DNA from: SXZD01 sp034680345 | GTDB lineage: Bacteria; Pseudomonadota; Gammaproteobacteria; Burkholderiales; Burkholderiaceae_B | Direction: 5' to 3' | Length of the DNA: 64,000 nucleotides | Assembly: GCA_034680345.1 (NCBI GenBank) | Contig: JAXISZ010000010.1 | Span: 1 to 64,000, forward strand | In this document: positions 1 through 8,220 of the stretch, one piece after another | How the letters are laid out: every line of letters begins with the position of its first letter | How positions within the stretch are numbered: the first letter of the stretch is position 1 | The notes under the pieces: model-generated | Seen by the model: only the letters and a program-made list of their open reading frames with translations | Databases searched by the model: none | What the model was told of the DNA's origin: nothing | Program-made: the position numbers and the translations under genes

Positions 1-420
1 ATTACAACGATTGATCAATTGGCCAAGCTTAATTTAAGTACAGTATCTAATTTGAGTGAAGAAAACGCTAGAAAGATAGCCGATCATTTTTTGAAATCAG
101 CGAGCATAGGTTCAGTAGAAGATATTCTTTTTTGTTTAGAACCGAATATTGACGTTAACTTGAATACAGTTGATAGCTTTGGAAGAACAGCGCTGATTAA
201 TGCTTCTATAACGGGTAAAACAGAAGTTGTTAATGCATTAATAAAAGCAGGAGCAAATGTTGGCGCACAAGATAACCATGGCTTGACAGCATTACACTGG
301 GCTGCTAGGTTTGGAAGGTTAGATGTTATTAATGCATTAATAAATAGAAGAGCAAATGTTCACACACAATATTCATACTTCAAAAGGATTGCATGTTACT
401 TCTCTGCAAGGTCTAGGTAA
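1..420 (+). pseudogene. Ankyrin-repeat protein fragment, cut by the window edge and probably frameshifted
   Basis: The reading frame is already open at base 1, so the true start lies upstream; the first possible start inside the window is a TTG at 19. Two ankyrin-type repeats are visible, around residues 51-82 and 84-115 counted from that TTG (GRTALINAS and GLTALHWAARFGRLDVINAL), each with the helix-turn-helix pattern ending in GANV or RANV. After RRANVHTQYSY the frame turns into unrelated residues and stops at 418-420. Frame 2 over the same bases reads TSKGLHVTSLQGLGK, which is what the next repeat should look like, and then runs to a stop at 512-514. That suggests a one-base indel near 375-385 followed by loss of the C-terminus. 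Ankyrin repeats bind proteins; no specific partner can be named. Confidence 0.55.
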
Positions 421-477
421 AATAATTTTCCATGTATTTTATTTAAAGGTAAGCCCTTGGCCATCTCACCTTGTATT

Positions 478-1503
478 CTATTCAAATAAAAATGTAGTTT
501 CACACCAAAGTTGAATAATCTCTGGTAGTTGAGCTCCTGTGTTGTAGGCTTGTTTGACAATCGCCCAGTGGTAACGAAAACTGGCGCGATCATGTAAAAC
601 ACCATGGTGCTGAATGGGCCCCCAATTGGTTTGGTGGGCTTGTATTAAAATACTGCAAGCTTGATCTAGTAAGTGGGCTTGGGGTTGAAAACACTTAACA
701 ATCGGTTCAATTTGCGTTGGGTGGATACTCCACATACGAGAAAAACCGAAGTGTTCTTTGGCGCATAATGCATCATGTTCCACTTGTTTAGTACTTTTAA
801 AGTCAGTGCAAACATTGTGTGATGGAGTTTTATTGTGGCGGTGACAAGCCATCACAATATCCACTTTGGCACGGGTAACCAATGGGTGTTCGAATTGAAG
901 TGGGCTTTTCATGGCGGTGGCTGGAATAAGCCCTTTAAAATGGCTGACAAAGTCCATGATACCGAACGAAAGTGACTCAATTTGTTCAAGCGCGGCAATT
1001 TTATCTACATCAGCAATGGCCCCAGGCGTTTCAATTAAAGCGTGTAATGGTGGTGGGTTAGGCCAGCCGTTATTCTGACAACGGCGACTAATTTCTGATA
1101 AAACTATTTGAATATCTTCTAAATTATTGGCTTTTGGTAGCATTAAATAGGCTAAATGTTTGGTTGGTTTTTGTAGTATTTCATCAAGATCGTTGTTAAA
1201 CGCGGGGTGGTCAAGTGCATGAATTCGAATACCGAGCCCGCGTTGATCATGTGAAAACGCTTGGACCAAAGAACTTGCCCATTGCGCTGCTTGGGTTTCT
1301 TCGCCAACAGCGGTGCCATCTTCCAAGTCTAGTGTAATATCAAAAACAGGGCCTAGTGTTTGTCTAATGCTGAGCGCTTTTGCGTAAAATTTTGGATTAC
1401 CAACGTAATGGTCACAAACCGGCAATTCGTTTTTAAAGGCACTATCAGACAAGATTTCATCTGGATGTGGGGCGGTATTTTTTGCTGTATTGTATATTTT
1501 CAT
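478..1503 (-). CDS. HpcH/HpaI aldolase / citrate lyase beta-like family protein (CoA-ester lyase)
   Basis: This is a 341-residue TIM-barrel protein of the malyl-CoA/citramalyl-CoA lyase and citrate lyase beta-subunit family, whose members cleave or form CoA thioesters of short hydroxy-dicarboxylic acids with a bound Mg2+. Visible family motifs are LDLEDGTAVGEE at about residues 58-69, GIRIHALDH at 91-99, ALIETPGA at 155-162 with the metal-binding Glu158, and FGIMDF at 180-185 with the metal-binding Asp184. The length is normal for the family. It is convergent with the ankyrin fragment and divergent from the exported protein that follows. In Burkholderiales a gene of this family commonly sits near mdh-sdh, which fits the location. 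The exact substrate cannot be read from the sequence. Confidence 0.85.
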   Translation of the reverse strand: MKIYNTAKNTAPHPDEILSDSAFKNELPVCDHYVGNPKFYAKALSIRQTLGPVFDITLDLEDGTAVGEETQAAQWASSLVQAFSHDQRGLGIRIHALDHPAFNNDLDEILQKPTKHLAYLMLPKANNLEDIQIVLSEISRRCQNNGWPNPPPLHALIETPGAIADVDKIAALEQIESLSFGIMDFVSHFKGLIPATAMKSPLQFEHPLVTRAKVDIVMACHRHNKTPSHNVCTDFKSTKQVEHDALCAKEHFGFSRMWSIHPTQIEPIVKCFQPQAHLLDQACSILIQAHQTNWGPIQHHGVLHDRASFRYHWAIVKQAYNTGAQLPEIIQLWCETTFLFE

Positions 1504-1644
1504 TGCTCAATTTGTATCTATATTTTTGTTCAAAATTGACCCATAAACTCAGTTTAAAGTAAATTACGCTGAACTAAATGGGTTAAATTTCCTTATTTAA
1601 TTTTTTATGTTATTAATCAAATTACTCTATATCAGGGGAAGTTT

Positions 1645-3105
1645 TTGAACGAACATATTTGTTCATCTGATTTTTTTAAATTTAGGTTTAAAAAAATTGT
1701 GCTCTTTTTTGAAGATTTTTCAAAAATAAACCGCCCTTTGATGTTCTCATGCATATTGATATTATCCACTGTTTTGGGTGGTTCAATTTCATTGAATGTC
1801 AGTGCTAGCACAAGTGCTCATGTTAATCAGATGGCTCATACCAACACACTGCACGCTTTCCTTATTCAACAAAACGATCATCCTTTTAAAGGGTTGTTAA
1901 GACGTAGCATTAACGGCGGTATTGACTGGTATTTTACAAGTTTGGCTTTGGTTTTAACTGATGACCAAACTATTTTGGCCAATCAGCTGTATTTTGAGCA
2001 AGCTTTAAAATGGATGGCCCCTGACGGCCCAATGCCAACCAATGCTCAGCGCGGTTTAAGGCGTATTTCAAATTCTCAGCAAATGTGGGAATTGGTTGCG
2101 TTGGATATTTCTTTGAATGTTTGGCGTTGTGCGGAAACTAGTTTTCCGCAGGGTGCCCCAGTTGCTTGGGTGTTTGAAGACGAATGTGGTAGACGTTGGC
2201 GCAATTGGGGGCGAGTCAACATTGACGCGTATTGGTCGCTGCTTGACACAGATGACGTGATGTTGGGTTTGCGTCCACCTGATTCACACGATGCGCAAGC
2301 GGCCATGTTTTTATTAGCTCTGGCACGCTGGTTAACATTGAGTCAAAACTGGTCTTGGTTGATGGAGCCTGTATGGCAATACGGGCACCCTGAAAAATTA
2401 AATAAAATTCGTGTACTAACTCGGCTTGATATTATTAAGAAATTGATTCGACATAATATTTTAGATCAAATGCAAAACGGTATGTTTCGAACTTTTCGGC
2501 ATAATCGCCATCCGTCTGGCAAAATTTGGGACGTTCAATACCTGATGGATAATATCGAGTGTTTAGCGGCTTTAGAAGCGTTTATTCCTTTGTTTGATCA
2601 AGCTGGTTACAGTGCATTTTCCAAGGTGCTTCGTCACTATACAGGGGCTTTGAGTCAAAGTTTAAACAATTTGTTAAGTGTGCAAGAAAAGGCGCCGGAC
2701 GGTTATATCCCTTGGGCTCGGCAGGGTGACTGGCCAGACGATCACTCCCCACTCCAATTTTACCCTCATTTGGCGGGCCAGTATTGGCTTGGTTTTTTTG
2801 CTTCGCGCTGGTTTCAAACTGCAAAAAAAACAAATTTTGCAAAATATTGGTCATATTTAGAAAATCAAGTAAAACCGCAGCTACTTTGGTGGAAAAATGA
2901 TCCTTTGGTTGCAGATCCTGGGTGGGTTCCTTACGTATTGGCTAGAAGTCAGCAAATGCCTTGTATGTTTGAACAAAACAGCGTTACATTGTGGCAGTGG
3001 TTGCAGCAAATTCAGGCAGCCAATAGTCTAATTAGTGATTTTGCTGCTGCACGCCAAGTTGAAAAACTGTGGCTAACCCGGTCAGCACAAGAGTGTGGGC
3101 ACTGA
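1645..3105 (+). CDS. Unrecognised exported protein, Trp-rich
   Basis: I do not recognise this 486-residue protein. The TTG start at 1645 has a good ribosome binding site (AGGGGAAG just upstream); an in-frame ATG at 1741 has none. The N-terminus has a basic stretch (FKFRFKK), then a hydrophobic segment at about residues 33-54 (MFSCILILSTVLGG) and a small-residue stretch ASTSA. This reads as a signal peptide with a long n-region or as an uncleaved anchor, so the rest is probably periplasmic. The mature part is unusually rich in Trp, Arg and aromatic residues (RRWRNWGRVNIDAYWSLL, HPSGKIWDVQYLMDNIECL) with amphipathic helical character, reminiscent of an alpha/alpha-barrel carbohydrate-active enzyme. 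That resemblance is weak and I assign no function. Confidence 0.75.
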   Translation: MNEHICSSDFFKFRFKKIVLFFEDFSKINRPLMFSCILILSTVLGGSISLNVSASTSAHVNQMAHTNTLHAFLIQQNDHPFKGLLRRSINGGIDWYFTSLALVLTDDQTILANQLYFEQALKWMAPDGPMPTNAQRGLRRISNSQQMWELVALDISLNVWRCAETSFPQGAPVAWVFEDECGRRWRNWGRVNIDAYWSLLDTDDVMLGLRPPDSHDAQAAMFLLALARWLTLSQNWSWLMEPVWQYGHPEKLNKIRVLTRLDIIKKLIRHNILDQMQNGMFRTFRHNRHPSGKIWDVQYLMDNIECLAALEAFIPLFDQAGYSAFSKVLRHYTGALSQSLNNLLSVQEKAPDGYIPWARQGDWPDDHSPLQFYPHLAGQYWLGFFASRWFQTAKKTNFAKYWSYLENQVKPQLLWWKNDPLVADPGWVPYVLARSQQMPCMFEQNSVTLWQWLQQIQAANSLISDFAAARQVEKLWLTRSAQECGH

Positions 3106-3160
3106 TATGATTGAAATCACAAAAACTGCGTCTAAACTGTGTATGTACTAATTACAGTCT

Positions 3161-3190
3161 TATGGCGGCTAGTTATAGCCGCCAATTTTA
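3161..3190. terminator. Probable bidirectional terminator between the exported-protein gene and mdh
   Basis: A perfect 9-bp stem TGGCGGCTA / TAGCCGCCA at 3163-3171 and 3176-3184 has a 4-base loop. It is followed on the plus strand by ATTTTA and lies between two convergent genes. The U-tract is short in both directions, so efficiency is uncertain. Confidence 0.6.
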
Positions 3191-3252
3191 AAAAAATTAA
3201 TCTTACAATTTTAATAACTTAACATTTTCACTGGATTGAGATAGCATTAAAC

Positions 3253-4236
3253 TTAGGCCAACAAATGTTTAACGCCTTCGCGCTCTTCTAACAGCTCTTT
3301 AAGCGTAATATTAATGCGTTCTTGAGAGAAGTCATCGATGTTTAAGCCTGGCACAATGCTGTATTGACCATTTGCACAAACCACGGGGAAGCCAAAAATC
3401 AGCCCCTCGGGAATACCGTAAGAACCATCTGATGAAACACCCATGGTGGTCCAGCGGTCATTGGTTCCAAGAACCCAGTCGCGTATGTGGTCAATTGCTG
3501 CATTGGCAGCCGAAGCAGCAGAAGACAATCCGCGTGCTTCAATAATTGCTGCACCACGTTTACCAACGGTAGGTAGGAATATGTCGCTGTTCCAAACCGC
3601 GTCATTAATCATGTCTTTTACGCTAATACCATCAATTGTGGCGAAGCGGTAGTCAGCGTACATGGTTGGTGAATGGTTACCCCAGACGCACAATTTTTCA
3701 ATTTTTGAAACGGGTTTGCCAGTTTTAGCGGCAATTTGAGATAAAGCGCGGTTATGATCTAACCGTAACATCGCAGTAAAGTTAGATGGGTTTAAGTCGG
3801 GGGCTGATTGCATGGCAATATAGGCGTTGGTATTGGCTGGATTGCCAACCACCAAAACTTTTACATTGCGAGAGGCGTTCTCATTTAAAGCTTTACCTTG
3901 AACTGTAAAGATAGCGCCGTTGGCCTCCAATAAGTCTTTACGTTCCATGCCTTTGCTGCGTGGGCGAGCTCCTACTAACAAAGCAACATCAGCGTCTTTG
4001 AAAGCTACATTTGGGTTGTCGGTAATAATAACGTCTTGCAGTAAAGGAAATGCGCAATCTTCCAGTTCCATCACCACGCCTTTAACAGCGGGCAAAGCGG
4101 GGGTGATGTCTAAAAGTTGTAGGATAACGGGTTGGTCTTTGCCCAACATGTCGCCGTTGGCAATACGAAACAATAAGCTGTAGCCAATTTGTCCAGCTGC
4201 ACCAGTAACGGCTACGCGCATGGCGGGTTTGCTCAT
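3253..4236 (-). CDS. mdh: Malate dehydrogenase
   Basis: This NAD-dependent enzyme interconverts malate and oxaloacetate in the TCA cycle. I chose the ATG at 4236 (MSKPAMRVAV, 327 residues) because GGAG lies six bases upstream. A GTG at 4260 would add eight residues that contain that binding site. Visible motifs are the Rossmann loop GAAGQIGYSLL near the N-terminus, the mobile-loop arginines in GARPRSKGMERKDLL, LDHNRALSQ, and the catalytic histidine in WGNHSPTMYAD. This is the cytosolic-eukaryote-like MDH form usual in Betaproteobacteria. It is divergent from the sdh operon, so the intervening gap must carry both promoters. Confidence 0.97.
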   Translation of the reverse strand: MSKPAMRVAVTGAAGQIGYSLLFRIANGDMLGKDQPVILQLLDITPALPAVKGVVMELEDCAFPLLQDVIITDNPNVAFKDADVALLVGARPRSKGMERKDLLEANGAIFTVQGKALNENASRNVKVLVVGNPANTNAYIAMQSAPDLNPSNFTAMLRLDHNRALSQIAAKTGKPVSKIEKLCVWGNHSPTMYADYRFATIDGISVKDMINDAVWNSDIFLPTVGKRGAAIIEARGLSSAASAANAAIDHIRDWVLGTNDRWTTMGVSSDGSYGIPEGLIFGFPVVCANGQYSIVPGLNIDDFSQERINITLKELLEEREGVKHLLA

Positions 4237-4529
4237 GAAAATCTCCGGTAAAGTAGTCACAAAAAACTTAGGGAGTTTAAACCCAAAGTGAGTTTTTGGG
4301 GGGCGTGTTCAGTAAAAAAAATGATTTTTTTGAATAAAAAAACCAAAACGAGGCCAGTTTTTAGTGAAAAAACATGTGAATTTGTTTGTTTCGTTGATAA
4401 AAAAACATTTTTTGTTACACAATTGAGCAAAATTCAGTCAAAATAGCATTACTTGTTTTTTGGGCTTTTCTCTGGTCATTCAGAAAAGACTTTGTTGTTT
4501 TGGCTTTCGTTTTAAAGAATAGATTTCAT
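4237..4529. promoter_or_regulatory. Divergent promoter region between mdh and sdhC
   Basis: This 293-bp AT-rich gap must hold promoters for mdh (minus) and for the sdh operon (plus). It contains a run A8-TG-AT7 around 4313-4332 and a 7-bp inverted repeat CTTTTCT / AGAAAAG at about 4466-4488 in the presumed sdhC leader. No convincing -35/-10 pair and no open reading frame of a regulator are visible. In related genomes, as I recall, a GntR-family regulator gene sits near this junction; here there is none. Confidence 0.4.
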
Positions 4530-4943
4530 ATGTCAAACCCGCTACAAACTCCTCGTCCTGTTTACCGAAATTTAAATTTATTTCGGCTTTTAGGTTATCG
4601 CCTGCCTTTGGCAGGAAAGTTGTCCATACTTCATAGGCTAAGTGGTTTAGCTTTATTTTTTGCTCTACCAATTATTTTATTGCCGCTACTTGATCGAAGT
4701 TTAACGTCTGAAATTAGTTTTGAGGAAATGAAGGGCATTGTTGATTCCTTCTGGGTCAAAGCTATTTTGTTGGGGCTTATTTGGTCTTATTTGCATCATT
4801 TCTGTGCGGGCATTCGTTATTTGTTTCTGGACATGCACATTGGGGTAGACAAACAAGCCGCGCAACGTTCTGCAGCTTTGTCTTTTGCAATTAGTTTGGT
4901 ATTGACCTTGGTGTTTGGTTTAAAACTTTTTGAGGTGTTTTAA
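4530..4943 (+). CDS. sdhC: Succinate dehydrogenase cytochrome b556 subunit
   Basis: SdhC is one of two membrane anchors of complex II and contributes to the haem b and ubiquinone sites. The ATG at 4530 gives MSNPLQTPRPVYRNLNL, matching the usual N-terminus, and a 137-residue protein; an upstream TTG at 4500 would add ten residues without a better binding site. The conserved SILHRLSG motif precedes the first of three membrane helices. The second half carries HHFCAGIRYLFLDMHIG, whose histidines include the haem ligand. It is the first gene of sdhCDAB, three bases before sdhD. Confidence 0.95.
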   Translation: MSNPLQTPRPVYRNLNLFRLLGYRLPLAGKLSILHRLSGLALFFALPIILLPLLDRSLTSEISFEEMKGIVDSFWVKAILLGLIWSYLHHFCAGIRYLFLDMHIGVDKQAAQRSAALSFAISLVLTLVFGLKLFEVF

Positions 4944-4946
4944 GGC

Positions 4947-5327
4947 ATGAGTTATAAAAATATAGGGGCTAAACGCATTGTCGTTGGCGCAAATTATGGC
5001 TTATTTGAATGGATAGTACAAAGGGCCACAGCGGTTATTATGGCGTTTTATACCCTTGGTCTGTTGTTGGCTGTGCTTTTCACTTCCGACTTAAACTATG
5101 AACAATGGGTGAAATTTTTTAATTTTGAAGTCTCTGTTGTGCCTTTAGGAAAAATCTTAGCTCTGTTGGCTTTGCTTTCTTTGTTTTACCATGCTTGGGT
5201 TGGTGTTCGTGATGTTTTGATGGACTACATTAAACCGCTTGGTTTGCGTTTAGGTTTGCAAATATTCGCTGTGCTTTGGCTTGTTGGTTCTGCTGTGTAC
5301 ACAGTGCAAATTCTTTGGAGGATCTAA
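4947..5327 (+). CDS. sdhD: Succinate dehydrogenase hydrophobic membrane anchor subunit
   Basis: SdhD is the second membrane anchor of succinate:quinone oxidoreductase, 126 residues. The N-terminus GAKRIVVGANYGLFEWIVQR is typical of betaproteobacterial SdhD. Three hydrophobic helices follow, with LFYHAWVGVRDVLMDYIKP in the second; its histidine is the expected axial haem ligand. It starts three bases after sdhC and ends three bases before sdhA, indicating one transcript. The end of this gene contains the GGAGG that serves sdhA. Confidence 0.95.
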   Translation: MSYKNIGAKRIVVGANYGLFEWIVQRATAVIMAFYTLGLLLAVLFTSDLNYEQWVKFFNFEVSVVPLGKILALLALLSLFYHAWVGVRDVLMDYIKPLGLRLGLQIFAVLWLVGSAVYTVQILWRI

Positions 5328-5329
5328 AC

Positions 5330-7108
5330 GTGGTGGGTATTAAAACATCTTTGCCTCGTCGCCGTTTTGATGCGGTAATTGTTGGCGCTGGTGGCGCGGG
5401 TATGCGCTGTTCTTTGCAGTTGGCTGAGGCGGGTTTAAACGTAGCTGTTTTATCAAAAGTGTTTCCTACGCGGTCACATACGGTAGCAGCACAGGGTGGT
5501 ATTGGCGCGTCTTTGGGCAATATGTCAGAGGACAATTGGTACTGGCATATGTTTGATACCGTTAAGGGTTCAGACTACTTGGGTGACCAAGATGCCATTG
5601 AATTTATGTGCCGTGAGGCGCCTAAAGTGGTGTACGAGTTGGAACATTTTGGCATGCCTTTTGATCGCAACCCGGATGGCAGCATCTATCAACGTCCGTT
5701 TGGTGGCCATACTGCCAATTTTGGTGAAAAGCCTGTACAACGGGCTTGTGCCGCGGCTGACCGCACAGGTCATGCTTTACTTCATACTTTGTATCAACGT
5801 AACGTTCGCGCTCATACCCAATTTTTTGTGGAGTGGATGGCTTTAGACATTATTCGCGACGCCGATGGTGACGTGGTGGGGGTCACCGCCTTGGAAATGG
5901 AAACAGGCGAAGTCATGATTTTAGAAGCTAAAGTAACCATTTTTGCAACGGGTGGTGCTGGTCGTATTTGGGCTGCTTCAACCAATGCATTTATTAATAC
6001 TGGTGATGGTATGGGTATGGCCGCACGCGCGGGCATTCCTTTGGAAGATATGGAATTTTGGCAATTTCACCCAACAGGTGTTGCTGGCGCTGGTGTTCTT
6101 GTCACCGAAGGGGTGCGGGGCGAGGGCGGTATTTTACTTAATTCCGCTGGCGAGCGTTTTATGGAGCGCTACGCTCCCACATTGAAGGACTTGGCCCCAC
6201 GCGACTTCGTTTCTCGTTCAATGGACCAAGAAATCAAAGAGGGTCGCGGTTGTGGTCCAAACAAAGACCATGTGTTGTTGAAGTTAGATCACCTTGGTGC
6301 TGATGTCATCAATAAGCGTTTGCCATCCATTCGTGAAATCGCGATCAAATTTGCCAATGTCGATCCTATCAAAGAACCTATTCCGGTTGTGCCAACCATT
6401 CATTACCAAATGGGCGGTATTCCAACCAATTACTCTGGGCAGGTGGTTGTTCCAAAAAATGGCAACCCCAACGAAGTGCTTAATGGTATGTATGCCATAG
6501 GTGAATGCGCTTGCGTGTCTGTGCATGGTGCCAATCGTTTGGGTACCAATTCGCTGCTAGATCTGGTGGTTTTTGGTCGTGCAGCTGGTAATCACATTGT
6601 GGCGCAAAATATTAAAGCCAAAACACACAAAGATTTGCCAGCAGATGCTGTTGAAAACACCTTGCAACGTTTAGGCCGGTTACGTGCGTCCAGCTCAGGT
6701 GAGCGTACACAAGAGGTGGCCAACAGCATTCGCAAAAGCATGCAAAATCACTGTGGTGTTTTCCGCACCAATGAATTGATGGCTGAGGGTGTAAAAGTGA
6801 TCAATGAGTTGGCCCAGGCAGCCAACAATATTCACGTTAAAGACAAATCAAAAGTCTTTAATACAGCTTTGGTTGAAGCTTTAGAGTTGGATAATCTGGT
6901 TGAAACTGCTAAGGCAACTATGGTTTCTGCCGAGGCTCGCAAAGAAAGCCGTGGTGCTCACGCTCACCGTGACTGCCCTGAACGCGACGACGCCAATTGG
7001 ATGAAACATACCCTGTGGTATTCTGAGGGCAATCGCTTAGATTATAAACCAGTCAACACCAAGCCCTTGACAGTGGAAACATTCCAACCCAAGAAGCGTA
7101 CATTCTGA
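5330..7108 (+). CDS. sdhA: Succinate dehydrogenase flavoprotein subunit
   Basis: SdhA oxidises succinate to fumarate with a covalently bound FAD and passes electrons to SdhB. I start it at the GTG at 5330, eight bases after GGAGG inside the end of sdhD, giving 592 residues; a start at 5276 would add 18 residues that overlap sdhD. Motifs are the FAD Rossmann loop VGAGGAGMRCSLQ at about residues 18-30, SHTVAAQGGIG with the FAD-linking His50, HPTGVAGAG, TEGVRGEGG, the dicarboxylate-site PTIHYQMGGIPTN, and HGANRLGTNSLLDLVVFG. The flavin is attached with help from SdhE, encoded downstream. Confidence 0.98.
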   Translation: MVGIKTSLPRRRFDAVIVGAGGAGMRCSLQLAEAGLNVAVLSKVFPTRSHTVAAQGGIGASLGNMSEDNWYWHMFDTVKGSDYLGDQDAIEFMCREAPKVVYELEHFGMPFDRNPDGSIYQRPFGGHTANFGEKPVQRACAAADRTGHALLHTLYQRNVRAHTQFFVEWMALDIIRDADGDVVGVTALEMETGEVMILEAKVTIFATGGAGRIWAASTNAFINTGDGMGMAARAGIPLEDMEFWQFHPTGVAGAGVLVTEGVRGEGGILLNSAGERFMERYAPTLKDLAPRDFVSRSMDQEIKEGRGCGPNKDHVLLKLDHLGADVINKRLPSIREIAIKFANVDPIKEPIPVVPTIHYQMGGIPTNYSGQVVVPKNGNPNEVLNGMYAIGECACVSVHGANRLGTNSLLDLVVFGRAAGNHIVAQNIKAKTHKDLPADAVENTLQRLGRLRASSSGERTQEVANSIRKSMQNHCGVFRTNELMAEGVKVINELAQAANNIHVKDKSKVFNTALVEALELDNLVETAKATMVSAEARKESRGAHAHRDCPERDDANWMKHTLWYSEGNRLDYKPVNTKPLTVETFQPKKRTF

Positions 7109-7126
7109 GTAGAGTAGAGGTTAAAC

Positions 7127-7843
7127 ATGAGTGTAAAACGTAAACTACGGTTCGAAATTTACCGTTACGATCCAGACACAGGCATTCCCCCGAGAATGGA
7201 ATCCTTGGAAGTGGAGCTAGAGCCCACTGATAAAATGCTTTTAGACGCTTTAATGCGAATTAAAAGCGATGTGGACGATAGTCTGTCTTATCGCCGTTCC
7301 TGTCGCGAAGGTGTATGTGGTTCGGATGCTATGAATATCAATGGCAAAAATGGTTTGGCTTGCACAACCAATTTACGTGATTTGCAAGAGCCTATTGTTT
7401 TGCGTCCATTGCCAGGTTTACCTGTTATACGCGACTTAATCGTGGATATGACACAATTTTTTAAGCAATATCATTCAATTAAGCCATTTTTGGTTAACGA
7501 TACACCACCGCCTGAAACTGAGCGTTTACAGTCACCACAAGAGCGTGAAGAGTTAGATGGTTTGTATGAATGTATTTTGTGCGCGTGTTGTTCCACAAGT
7601 TGCCCATCGTTCTGGTGGAATCCTGATAAATTTGTAGGGCCAGCGGGTCTTTTGCAAGCCTATCGTTTTATTGCGGATAGTCGTGATCAAGCCACCAGTG
7701 AGCGCTTGGATAATCTTGAAGACCCTTACCGTTTGTTCCGTTGCCATACCATTATGAATTGTGTGGATGTTTGTCCTAAAGGCTTAAATCCAACTAAGGC
7801 AATTGGTAAAATTAAAGAGCTTATGGTGAGGCGTGCTGTTTGA
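7127..7843 (+). CDS. sdhB: Succinate dehydrogenase iron-sulfur subunit
   Basis: SdhB carries three Fe-S clusters that wire SdhA to the membrane quinone site; 238 residues, normal length. The N-terminal ferredoxin domain has SCREGVCGSDAMNINGKNG with the 2Fe-2S cysteines. The C-terminal domain has CILCACCSTSCPSFWW and CHTIMNCVDVCPKGLNPTKA for the 4Fe-4S and 3Fe-4S clusters. It follows sdhA by 18 bases with an AGAGG-like ribosome binding site. A strong hairpin terminator follows at 7883-7913. Confidence 0.98.
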   Translation: MSVKRKLRFEIYRYDPDTGIPPRMESLEVELEPTDKMLLDALMRIKSDVDDSLSYRRSCREGVCGSDAMNINGKNGLACTTNLRDLQEPIVLRPLPGLPVIRDLIVDMTQFFKQYHSIKPFLVNDTPPPETERLQSPQEREELDGLYECILCACCSTSCPSFWWNPDKFVGPAGLLQAYRFIADSRDQATSERLDNLEDPYRLFRCHTIMNCVDVCPKGLNPTKAIGKIKELMVRRAV

Positions 7844-7882
7844 CCTAGTGTATTAATGTTATATAATCGATACATACCGTTT

Positions 7883-7913
7883 GGGATTGTGCTTTGCACC
7901 ATCCCTTTTTTTT
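7883..7913 (+). terminator. Intrinsic terminator between sdhB and sdhE
   Basis: A 10-bp stem with one mismatch, GGGATTGTGC / GCACCATCCC (7883-7892, 7896-7905), has a TTT loop and is followed immediately by eight Ts (7906-7913). It separates sdhCDAB from sdhE-gltA although all genes face the same way. It therefore either ends the sdh transcript or attenuates read-through. Confidence 0.85.
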
Positions 7914-7923
7914 ATAGAAAATT

Positions 7924-8196
7924 ATGAATAGTTTTGTCCATCAGTCAGATCCCACTCAAAGAGCACGCTTGCGTTGGCGAGCTCGGCGTGGTTTGTTAGA
8001 AAATGATTTGATTATTCAGCGTTTTTTTGACAAGCATGAGTTAACGTTGTCAGACGAGGATGTGGCCGCATTGAGCACATTGTTTGAGATGACAGACAAT
8101 GAATTGTTGGAAATCGTATTAGGTCGTAAAGACATACCATTAGAGTTAAGTTCTCCAGCATTAGACCGCGTGGTCAATATGTTGCGCAACGTTTAA
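7924..8196 (+). CDS. sdhE: FAD assembly factor SdhE
   Basis: SdhE (YgfY/Sdh5 family, also DUF339) is a small cytoplasmic protein that promotes covalent attachment of FAD to SdhA. At 90 residues it has the family length, and the diagnostic RGLLEND motif (conserved RGxxE) is present at about residues 22-28. It lies between sdhB and gltA, as in many Betaproteobacteria. It starts only ten bases after the U-tract of the preceding terminator with no clear ribosome binding site, so it probably depends on read-through or on a promoter within the hairpin region (TATAAT-like bases occur at 7862-7867). Confidence 0.93.
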   Translation: MNSFVHQSDPTQRARLRWRARRGLLENDLIIQRFFDKHELTLSDEDVAALSTLFEMTDNELLEIVLGRKDIPLELSSPALDRVVNMLRNV

Positions 8197-8220
8197 GTTC
8201 ATTTCATAAAAGGAAAACCC

